64,000 nt of DNA, from positions 1-64,000 of the forward strand of contig JAHHHH010000034.1 of the NCBI GenBank assembly GCA_019359415.1. The letters run 5' to 3'. This DNA is from Iphinoe sp. HA4291-MV1 (GTDB lineage: Bacteria > Cyanobacteriota > Cyanobacteriia > Cyanobacteriales > Nostocaceae). Position 1 is the first letter of the stretch. Each line of letters opens with the position of its first letter. A program made the position numbers and the translations under genes. Positions 53,645-61,313 of the stretch are shown piece by piece. The notes under the pieces are model-generated. The model saw only the letters and a program-made list of their open reading frames with translations, was not told the DNA's origin and ran no database searches.

Positions 53645-54367
53645 TTAAACAGACAAGAGCAGATGTTTGTGAAAGAATCGTGTGAGTTCGTGCCAAGAGT
53701 CTTCGGCTGCCAAACGGTTGTAAGAAGAACGCTCGTGGCAGAAAAACCCATGGTCGGCATTACTATAAATCTTCAACATGTACTCAATGCCTTGTTCCTT
53801 GAACCGGGACTCGATTTGTCTAACGCTCTCAAGAGGAATGAATGGATCGGCATCACCGAAGAACAAGTACATGGGCACCGTGATGTTCGTCATCGCATCG
53901 ATCCACTCATCTAGAACCACACCGTAGAAGGGAGCCGCCGCCGCGATCTCGGCTGACAATTTGCAGGCACTGAGAAAGGTCAAGCTGCCTCCCAAGCAGA
54001 ACCCAGTGACGCCTATCTTATCGGGGTATACATCAGGTCGTGACTTTACATAAGCCACTGCTGCTCCAATGTCCTCCTCTACGGACTTGCCGAAATCGAG
54101 ACGGAACATCATAGCTCTGGCTTGCTCTACCTCGTCGTATCCAAACTTGTTGTTCGGCAACTCGCGATAATATAGATCCGGCGCAAGAACTATGTAACCT
54201 TCGTTCGCAATCCGGGTTGCTACGTCTCGGATGTGCGGCGTTAAGCCAAAGGCTTCCATCAAGAGGATGACGGCTGGCTTGCGGACACGCTCAGCAGGTG
54301 TACACAAGAAGGCGGGCATCTGTCCGTCGGGCGTGGTAATTATCACCTCTGTTTGTTCGATTTGCAC
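53645..54367 (-). CDS. dienelactone hydrolase family protein
   Basis: The 240-residue protein has LLMEAFGLTPHIRDVA, the nucleophile Cys in GVTGFCLGGSLTF (about residue 122), Asp in FFGDADPFIPLE and His in YSNADHGFFCHER: the Cys-Asp-His triad of dienelactone hydrolases, which open lactone rings. Actual substrates vary widely. The start is GTG at 54367. G+C is visibly higher (around 52 percent by eye) than in neighbouring genes, and DUF2087 sequence flanks it on both sides, so it may have been acquired. Confidence 0.9.
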   Translation of the reverse strand: MQIEQTEVIITTPDGQMPAFLCTPAERVRKPAVILLMEAFGLTPHIRDVATRIANEGYIVLAPDLYYRELPNNKFGYDEVEQARAMMFRLDFGKSVEEDIGAAVAYVKSRPDVYPDKIGVTGFCLGGSLTFLSACKLSAEIAAAAPFYGVVLDEWIDAMTNITVPMYLFFGDADPFIPLESVRQIESRFKEQGIEYMLKIYSNADHGFFCHERSSYNRLAAEDSWHELTRFFHKHLLLSV

Positions 54368-54428
54368 CTTATTACCCCTGTCTGTTCGATTTGTATATTA
54401 GCAGCGTGGGACATTGCTTTTGGGCAGT

Positions 54429-54749
54429 CTAAGGTTCCCGTTCAGCGGCAGCAGATATTTGTCGCAACTCCTCTAAAATATTACACCAGTAAGCAGAACC
54501 ATCCCGCTTTCTGTCAATTAACCCACGTTCAAATAATTCTCGTCGCAACATTGCGGGGTCACTAAATGTGTGGTGCTCATTAAGCAGTGCATTCACCTCT
54601 TTTTCTGTATAAAAAACACCAACATCAAACTTTGAAGCGAAATACTCCAACACCAGCTTTTGAAACTTGCCCTTATTGCGTTTGGAGGGCCACTCTTTCA
54701 CACGCCCCTGTTCATCCAGATAGCTTTTGAGTTCGTCTGCGTAATTCAT
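54429..54749 (-). CDS. DUF2087 domain protein
   Basis: The 106-residue protein contains VKEWPSKRNKGKFQKLVLEY, YTEKEVNALLNEHHTFSDPA and RRELFERGLIDRKRDGSAYW, the full DUF2087 pattern (a winged-helix-like fold, possibly DNA-binding; function unknown). A fragment of its 3' part is repeated at 53357-53400. The upstream 311-bp spacer to the next gene shows nothing I can name. Confidence 0.87.
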   Translation of the reverse strand: MNYADELKSYLDEQGRVKEWPSKRNKGKFQKLVLEYFASKFDVGVFYTEKEVNALLNEHHTFSDPAMLRRELFERGLIDRKRDGSAYWCNILEELRQISAAAEREP

Positions 54750-55060
54750 AGTTTACTTTGTGCTGTGCTAACTAAGAAAGAAACATTAAGACCAATGACG
54801 ATTTCGCAAGTTTTTCGGCAAACCGACTCGACCCACAGCTGAAAGTTGGCACTTAAGCAAGGGTCATTTCGTCATTATCAGCCATACTAGACAAACCTTG
54901 ATTAACAGCAGTAAGCACCCAATAGGTGAACTGCTCTAGGTATTTATTGGGAATTTAGCAGCAGTCGAATTTGTTGCAATTAGTCTAGGATACACAATTT
55001 TGTGTCAGTGATATTCCTAACAAAAAGATGACAATGTTGCAGGTAGTGAAGGAGTAGAAT

Positions 55061-55450
55061 GTGAAGAATGCGTTTATTGCGAAAACACTGTTCGCATCAC
55101 TCAGTTTGTTAGCTTTATTAACCCCACAAAGTGCTCATGCTCAAATAGTACCGCAACCTTGGGTGTCTGTTGGTAGCAAAGAAGGTGATATTACCTATTC
55201 TGTGGGTGCAAGGGCTTTGAATTTGGGAGCAGAGTTAGGATTTGGTCCTGACGGTGCTACGGGTGTAGATATACTCAAATTTATCAGCTTGCCTGTGGTT
55301 TCACCTTATGTAGGATTGGGATACTATTCAGCAGATAAAGGTGTTGCTTTTTCTGGTGGGGTTCAGGTGGGTGCAACTGATAACGTTTTCGTTGGTGTTG
55401 GTTACAATTCTGTTCGAGGAATCAACGGTCAACTGGGAGTCAGGTTCTAA
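55061..55450 (+). CDS. small exported protein, possible beta-barrel
   Basis: The 129-residue protein has a clear signal peptide (KTLFASLSLLALLTPQSAHA, cleavage after residue 27). The mature part has alternating hydrophobic/polar strands with YVGLGYYSADKGVAFSGGV, and ends in an aromatic residue (GQLGVRF), as outer-membrane barrels do. It is short for a complete barrel. The start is GTG, chosen because GAAGGAG lies 5-10 bases upstream and the signal peptide begins there. Family and function are not recognised. Confidence 0.72.
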   Translation: MKNAFIAKTLFASLSLLALLTPQSAHAQIVPQPWVSVGSKEGDITYSVGARALNLGAELGFGPDGATGVDILKFISLPVVSPYVGLGYYSADKGVAFSGGVQVGATDNVFVGVGYNSVRGINGQLGVRF

Positions 55451-55941
55451 TTTTTGTCTCTATAAATCTCCTCAAGGTGCGTGGGACGCTAGATTTCACG
55501 TACTTTACTTCAAAAATTTCGTTATCAGCAATTCTGGAGTTCTTAATTTCCTTTTCTAAAGCTAATTGATGCTTTTTCTATTTTTTATCTTATTGACATC
55601 TAAAATGAACCACTAAGGCACAAAGGACGCAAGGTATGAAAGATGAAGCAAAGAGCATAATCTTACAACTCCTTTAGAATTGCTATATAATAACTATTAA
55701 GTGAATAGACAAGTTTGTTAGTGCGTTGTGATATTGAATTTTAGCTATTTTTGAATTTTATTTTTAAAAATAATTTTAGTAGAGCTTATTTTTGAATGAT
55801 TTCTGGCATATTCTTTCTTTTTTGAAAAAAATGAGATGCCAGTAAGTCGTAGGATAGATTGTGTTTGCGCTTTCGGCATTGATAGCAGGGATCGACAGAA
55901 AATGTGGCTATCATCAAAGTAAACATTAAACAGTATTAATT
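55451..55941. other. intergenic region without a recognised gene
   Basis: This 491-bp AT-rich spacer holds a short ACTAAGGCACAAAGGACGCAA repeat-like stretch near 55610 and no convincing frame. Confidence 0.45.
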
Positions 55942-58356
55942 GTGTTGACCTGGCAGAAATATTTTATGGAGCAAGGAGTAAGATTACTTATTCAACTAGT
56001 ATTAGAGTTGACACCTATTATTGCAACTCTAGTACAAAAGAGAAATGAAGAACGACCAGCAATCGCAAAATATTTACCTTCAGAAGACATTAAAGAATTC
56101 ATCCAATCTGTTAGCAGTGCCAGTCAGAGTATCAGCCATGTGAGAGGATTGGAACAAGAAAAAATTCAGCAAGAGCAATTAGCGTTTTCTTTCCAAAAAA
56201 CACAATTAAAGATAGCAACACAACAACGAGAAACAGCACTCAAGTTACCAGAAGTTTCTAAAATTTTTGAAAGTTGGCCTTTACGATTATCGCCTTCACA
56301 AATTTTAGAGTCTGACAAGAGTCATCAGCGGACTCCACTCAAAATTTTTCTTGCTCCTCCTAAAGTCAAGTTTGATAAATTTGAGAATCGAGGAGAAGAT
56401 ATTTCAGATATCGAGTTCATGTTAGCTGAAGGTTTACGAGAATTTCTCAATCAGCATTATTCTCTACACGATCCAGTTAGACCGACAGAGTTTTTAGCAG
56501 GAGCTTGGGATAGTAAGCGTTTTCATAGTGAATCAAGTATTAAGGCTCTGTTTGGAATGTTGAAAACAGAGCCTATTTTAATTCTAGAGTCAGAAGCTGA
56601 TGGAGATTATCTGAATTTTCGTATTGGTTATTGGGGACTTGGACAAGATAATTATTACTATAAAACGATTTCTCGTTTACCATATAAGGAAATTGTTTAT
56701 GAGTCGGCAAAAAGTCGTGCTAAGAAGTGGCAGACAATTAGAGATGAACTCATCGCGCTGGGAGAAAATTTAGAAGAAATTGATAGTATTGGTAGAGAAA
56801 ATGTGATTAATTTGGCAACTTTGGAAAAAGCAGAAAAATGGAAAAAAAAAGGAATTGACATTAGTCAGCTATCCTTACAGTATCAAGTCAATCGCCAGGA
56901 TATTGAAAAACTTTGCCAAGTTTTGATTACGTGTCATAGTCTAGCTGTAGGTTGGGTAGCGGATGCATATCATTTGGTTCATAATGATGTTCCTCCACTA
57001 CTACCTGAATTACTATCGAGTTTTTTGACAAACGCTCTTGATTCAAAATCACTACAAGCGATGTCTGACGACAACCCGCTTCGCGTGTACGCTGCAGGAT
57101 ATAAACAACTCTACCAAGCTCTGGAAGTGGAGCGACGTTACTGGATTCCTGATTTAGCATTGAAATTGGCACAGACTTTATCGCATTTACTAGGTGACAC
57201 ATGGGCAAAGGAACAGGTAGATTACTCAGTTAACACATGGTTGCAACTGCGCCAAGTTCCACAACAACAAGGAAGTAATCCTTTACAGGCAATGCAATCA
57301 GCCGTGAAGATAGAAGATAAAGAATATATCGAAAAGTTAAGAAAATATTTTGCAGCCGTTGGCGATAGTCAAAGTGTGAGTGATGCTGAGGAACTGTTGA
57401 ATGCTATTGCTAAGGCGAAAGACAAACACCAACACGAATCTGCTTATCTCAGCCATACCCTCACTGGACATTCTGATAAAGTAACATCTGTAGCCATCTG
57501 TCCAGATAGACAGACTTTAGTAAGTGGGTGTGCAGATAAAACCATTAAGGTTTGGAATCTCAGCACAGGAAAAGTTATCCGCACTTTAACTGGAAACATA
57601 GGAGAAGTCTCATCTGTGGCTATTAGCCCCGATGGAAATTTCCTCGTTGTTGGTGGCTGCGAACACCCCAGAAATAATGTTAAAGTATGGCATCTTGCGA
57701 CTGGTAAATTATTGCATACTCTTTTAGGGCATCAAAAACCTGTTAACTCTGTGGCTATTAGCCCAGATGGACAAATTCTTGCCAGTGGTAGTAACAAAAT
57801 CAAGATTTGGAACCTGCATAAAGGTGATGCTCCATCAGGGAGCCGCCCTTTGGGCGATCGCATTTGTACCCTTTGGCATTCATCTACAGTTTATGCTGCT
57901 GCTATCAATCCAGATGGTACAATCCTTGCCAGTGGTAGCAGTGATCATAAAATTAGGCTATGGAATCCAATCACAGGGGAACCATTACGTACTCTAAGTG
58001 GGCATTCGGGTGAAGTGAAAGCAATAGCCATTTCTCCGAACGGTGAATTTTTGATCAGCGGTAGTGCAGACAAAACAATCAAAATTTGGCATCTAGACAC
58101 GGGTTGTGTACTACATACACTTACTGGACATTCAGATGAAGTCAAATCTGTTGTTGTGAGTCTTGATGGACAAACTCTTTTTAGCGCCAGTGCTGATAAA
58201 ACTATCAAGATTTGGAGTTTGTATACTGGAGAATTACAGCAAATCCTCACTGGACATACAGGGGCGGTGAATTCTGTGGTTACTAGTCCAGATAGTCAGT
58301 TTATTGTGAGTGGTAGTTCTGACAAAACTATCAAAATTTGGCAGATAGTCAGTTGA
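55942..58356 (+). CDS. WD40 repeat protein with unrecognised N-terminal half
   Basis: The 804-residue protein ends in seven WD40 repeats (about 510-800; LTGHSDKVTSVAICPD, SADKTIKIWHLDTG and similar), enough for one closed propeller. The first 500 residues are soluble: an amphipathic helix (EQGVRLLIQLVLEL), a Gln-rich coiled coil near 55-95 and then an alpha/beta region (FLAPPKVKFDKFENRG, YWGLGQDNYYYKTIS) and all-helical parts that I cannot assign; there is no P-loop. The start is GTG 55942 or ATG 55966. A 30-nt repeat adds ten residues to one blade (57829-57858). A scaffold or sensor role is inferred from WD40 only. Confidence 0.82.
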   Translation: MLTWQKYFMEQGVRLLIQLVLELTPIIATLVQKRNEERPAIAKYLPSEDIKEFIQSVSSASQSISHVRGLEQEKIQQEQLAFSFQKTQLKIATQQRETALKLPEVSKIFESWPLRLSPSQILESDKSHQRTPLKIFLAPPKVKFDKFENRGEDISDIEFMLAEGLREFLNQHYSLHDPVRPTEFLAGAWDSKRFHSESSIKALFGMLKTEPILILESEADGDYLNFRIGYWGLGQDNYYYKTISRLPYKEIVYESAKSRAKKWQTIRDELIALGENLEEIDSIGRENVINLATLEKAEKWKKKGIDISQLSLQYQVNRQDIEKLCQVLITCHSLAVGWVADAYHLVHNDVPPLLPELLSSFLTNALDSKSLQAMSDDNPLRVYAAGYKQLYQALEVERRYWIPDLALKLAQTLSHLLGDTWAKEQVDYSVNTWLQLRQVPQQQGSNPLQAMQSAVKIEDKEYIEKLRKYFAAVGDSQSVSDAEELLNAIAKAKDKHQHESAYLSHTLTGHSDKVTSVAICPDRQTLVSGCADKTIKVWNLSTGKVIRTLTGNIGEVSSVAISPDGNFLVVGGCEHPRNNVKVWHLATGKLLHTLLGHQKPVNSVAISPDGQILASGSNKIKIWNLHKGDAPSGSRPLGDRICTLWHSSTVYAAAINPDGTILASGSSDHKIRLWNPITGEPLRTLSGHSGEVKAIAISPNGEFLISGSADKTIKIWHLDTGCVLHTLTGHSDEVKSVVVSLDGQTLFSASADKTIKIWSLYTGELQQILTGHTGAVNSVVTSPDSQFIVSGSSDKTIKIWQIVS
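57829..57858. repeat. 30-nt palindromic insertion in a WD40 blade
   Basis: The insert lies between two copies of GAT and contains GGGAGCCGCCC and TTTGGGCGATCGC. Without it the protein would read NLHKGDRICTLWHSS, a normal blade junction; with it ten residues (APSGSRPLGD) are added in frame. Confidence 0.7.
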
Positions 58357-58636
58357 TGAGTTTTTGATACTGCGTCCATCAGTTCAAATACGGCATCTTT
58401 CGCTTTCCCTAAACAATCATAGATTGCTTGCCGGAATTCTTCTAACTGTGTCAGGATCATTACGTCAATGATTTATAGATTACATTTATTGACTCGACAG
58501 CAGTCAGTGTTACTACTGATTGCTTTTCTTTAAACACTTCAGTCTTCAGTTGAGTATTATTGTCTATTTTTTATCTTTAATTCTCTCAGTACTTTTTTCT
58601 GAGCCTGAGCTTTTAGTCCAAACTCCAGTTATGCGA

Positions 58637-58906
58637 TTAGAACCACTTTATCAAAGAGACAGAGAACAAGCCAAGCAAAAAGGAAGGAAGGCAGGAAGGA
58701 GAAGCCACCTCAGTATTGCTACTACATTGAGCCTTATGTTTACCTGAAATGATATCTGCTTCCAAAACGACAGTGTAACCAATCACCTCAAACAGAGTGA
58801 GCAAATCTGGCGCTATAGGTGAAGGTTTGATGTCAAAGCGTCGGCGAAGCCTTGTTGTCAGGCGATTCGCTTTCACAGTTGCTATTCTTGATAATGCGGG
58901 GTTCAT
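58637..58906 (-). CDS. small hypothetical protein
   Basis: From ATG 58906 the frame reads MNPALSRIATVKANRLTTRL then DLLTLFEVIGYTVVLEADII, which looks like real protein. The last 25 residues lie in repeat-like GGAAGGAAGGCAGGAAGG DNA, so the original C-terminus may have been replaced. No family is recognised. It points away from the Mop and ModA genes' starts but is on the same strand downstream of them. Confidence 0.35.
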   Translation of the reverse strand: MNPALSRIATVKANRLTTRLRRRFDIKPSPIAPDLLTLFEVIGYTVVLEADIISGKHKAQCSSNTEVASPSCLPSFLLGLFSVSLIKWF

Positions 58907-59111
58907 GTCTAGCAACAGATGTAGTTTTTAGTGACTGCAGAGCTTTCGCCTAACCCACCAAATCAATTGAAGATTGACAAAATTAGGTTGGTATCCCTTC
59001 TAGAAGAGATATCACTCCTTAATAACCATAAAAACTTAGATTCATTGTCAAAACTGTATCAATTGCTGCATTTTACCAAAAAGGTTGGTAGCTAGATCTG
59101 ACAAATTGCAA

Positions 59112-59285
59112 ATAAGTTTTGTAGAGATGTTTTAAAGAGGGAACAGGCAACAGGCAACAGACTGTTTCAAATGGGGATTTAGACTCCACTTGAAACGTAC
59201 CACTTATAGAAGTCGGGATCTTCGGCTCCCAGAGGGAATAGGGAACAGGAAAACTGTTAAGAGTTCCCTGTTCCCTATTCCCTTC
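59112..59285. repeat. short GGAACAGG/CCCTGTTCC repeats
   Basis: GGGAACAGGCAACAGGCAACAG at the left and GTTCCCTGTTCCCTATTCCC at the right are complementary and could fold over the 130 bp between them. Similar repeats occur at 50656-50690. No gene is seen in 58916-59426. Confidence 0.55.
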
Positions 59286-59426
59286 TTCGATGAATTTCTT
59301 CTTAAATATTAAGTTTCTTCGCTTTTGAATTTTTACGCAATCGTTCATCCTTCATCTTAACAATTATACCAATTAAAACTGATTTGACTTTTACCAACCT
59401 CATTGGTAATCAAGATTATGATGAAT

Positions 59427-59450
59427 GCGATACGCCTTTAGGCGTATCGC
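59427..59450. terminator. perfect hairpin downstream of the Mop gene
   Basis: GCGATACGCC-TTTA-GGCGTATCGC is a 10-bp stem with a 4-nt loop, 78 bp past the stop of the minus-strand Mop gene. There is no following T-run, so it may only protect the transcript end, or be one more palindromic repeat. Confidence 0.35.
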
Positions 59451-59527
59451 AGAACTTGTGAGAAATGCGGGTATTGCTGGGGTTCCAGTTTAGTAGCCAA
59501 GCTTGATATTGGCACAAAAATAATCGT

Positions 59528-59737
59528 TTAATCAACAGAAACCATCACATCTGATGCTTTGATGATGGCGTAAGCTTCTTTTCCTTCTTTGAGTCCTAGC
59601 GTTTCTGCCGAAGTTTTTGTGATAACTGCAGTTATCTCTACTCTTGGTACAATTTCCAACGTTACCTCGTCATTAACAGATCCGGTTACAATTTTTTTCA
59701 CAGTACCTTTGAAAGTGTTACGAGCACTAATTTTCAT
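59528..59737 (-). CDS. mop: molybdenum-pterin/molybdate-binding protein (Mop, TOBE domain)
   Basis: The 69-residue protein is a single TOBE/Mop domain: KISARNTFKGTVKKIVTGSV, VTLEIVPRVEITAVITKTSA and AYAIIKASDVMVSVD. Mop proteins form hexamers that bind molybdate and are thought to store or buffer it in the cytoplasm. ATG 59737 is the conserved start, with GGGAG upstream; the frame extends further but without homology. ModA is encoded 233 bp upstream on the same strand. Confidence 0.93.
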   Translation of the reverse strand: MKISARNTFKGTVKKIVTGSVNDEVTLEIVPRVEITAVITKTSAETLGLKEGKEAYAIIKASDVMVSVD

Positions 59738-59970
59738 ATTCTTATGCTCCCTGTTTGTTTTTTGATTCACTTATACTAGCAATAACTGATTGTGTATTTA
59801 TCATCTTTGAGTAAAATGCTATCGGGTACAATGCTATAACAAACCCCAGCCCCATTAGTAGTCTAGATTTTCGTTATCACCCCTAATAGACAGACTTATT
59901 CACAAAGCAGATATCAGTCCTGACAGGATTCAACCGTAACTTGGGTTAATACCAAATAGCCTTCTATCTG

Positions 59971-60885
59971 TTATCTAACTCTCACCTGCTGCTTTTTCGC
60001 CAACTTTCTGTGCATAGCAAAAGCGATACCTAGCGCTAATGCCATTCCACCAACCCCATGTGGTTCAGGGACAGAAGTTGTTTTCGCTGGATTAAACCCG
60101 TACTTAGTTAATATTTGTTGTCCTTTGGGTGAAAGAATATAGTCTGTAAGTTTCTGACTATCAGGGTTGGCATCTTTGAGCACAGTTAAACCGTAATCAG
60201 CTTTGACTTTCAAGCTGTCTGGTAACTCTACTACCTGTAGATTCGGTGATATATCCAATGCTGCTAAAGCACTGGTATAGTACACCAAATAAATATCCGA
60301 TTTGTTGATGTCTTCCAGATAGTAGACAATGCTACCACCTGGACTATTTCTGTCTGGTGGTAATGTTCCTGTCAACCTGATCGCTTTTGCATCCAATTGT
60401 GTAAAGCTACCTGGACGAATTTGATCTGCTTTGCGAAATACCTCTATGGCATAATCTCCCAAGGGATCGCTAACAGGTTGAGCAATCCCCAATTTAATGT
60501 TGGGATCGAGAAACTTATTGAGTAGATTCTCTGACGTGAGAGATAAACCTGGTACAGCGATCGCGTAAATAGAATTGCTGGCAAATGTTTCCACTTCTCC
60601 ACTGATACCCTTTTGATTCAGAGTGATCGCATTTCCCAAATCAGCACTTGCAAAAACATCAGCTTTTTCACCGTTTTCTAAGCGTGTACGTAGGGAACCT
60701 GACGAGGCAAATTCCGTTTTGACAGGAATTCCGTATTCTTGAGTAAAATTAGTAGCCACTTCGGAAAGCGCTCCCCTTAAACTACCAGCACCCCATAAAG
60801 TCAGGGTTGCAGCAAAAGACTTATTAGTCATAGCAATACTTGCTAAACAAGTCATTAGTGAAATGGCAAGCAGACTTTTTTTCAT
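59971..60885 (-). CDS. modA: molybdate ABC transporter binding protein with PEP-CTERM-like tail
   Basis: The 304-residue protein has a signal peptide (about 1-25), then a ModA-type periplasmic binding domain: WGAGSLRGALSEVATNF, EFASSGSLRTRLENGEKAD, FASADLGNAI, LGIAQPVSDPLGDYA and FNPAKTTSV. It binds molybdate or tungstate for uptake. After the normal ModA end comes SVPEPHGVGGMALALGIAFA followed by MHRKLAKKQQ: a PEP motif, a hydrophobic helix and a basic end, i.e. a PEP-CTERM-like sorting signal. This would anchor or sort the protein via an exosortase. modB/modC are not in the window. Confidence 0.9.
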   Translation of the reverse strand: MKKSLLAISLMTCLASIAMTNKSFAATLTLWGAGSLRGALSEVATNFTQEYGIPVKTEFASSGSLRTRLENGEKADVFASADLGNAITLNQKGISGEVETFASNSIYAIAVPGLSLTSENLLNKFLDPNIKLGIAQPVSDPLGDYAIEVFRKADQIRPGSFTQLDAKAIRLTGTLPPDRNSPGGSIVYYLEDINKSDIYLVYYTSALAALDISPNLQVVELPDSLKVKADYGLTVLKDANPDSQKLTDYILSPKGQQILTKYGFNPAKTTSVPEPHGVGGMALALGIAFAMHRKLAKKQQVRVR

Positions 60886-61019
60886 TAATTACAACTAAAT
60901 ACCAACTAAATACCAACTAATCCAAAATCTACCACGTATTCTCAGTATATTTATGGTTTTATCATGAAAATTTGACATTTTTACCAATTTTTATGGTAAT
61001 TATTGTTAGGTAAACTCCT

Positions 61020-61240
61020 TATCTAACCTTCAGGAGTGGCACTAGACGCGGATATAAGTGCGTAGACGCGCAGCGGTGAGACAGCGCTGTGGGAGGGAAA
61101 TCCTCCCTAGGCGAATTTAGACCACAACGAGTGCGTTCTTCTTTGCGACGCCAGATACCTCTGTCGGGAAACGTCGGTGCAGTACTGGCTCGCCTTTGCG
61201 CCTACTCTGCGAGAACGGCTCCGCCGAATGCGTGAGGCAA
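61020..61240. repeat. cluster of GC-rich spacer repeats
   Basis: GGGAGGGAAATCCTCCCTAGG, CGTAGACGCGCAGCGGTGAG and GCCAGTACTG/CAGTACTGGC-like pieces form a mosaic of palindromes in the 428-bp spacer between the phosphatase and modA genes. Nothing else is visible there. Confidence 0.55.
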
Positions 61241-61313
61241 AAAAATGTGGTTCATTTACCTGAAAATAGCTGTAATACTCGTTCACGAAGTTCTAACACT
61301 TGCTCACGAGTCT

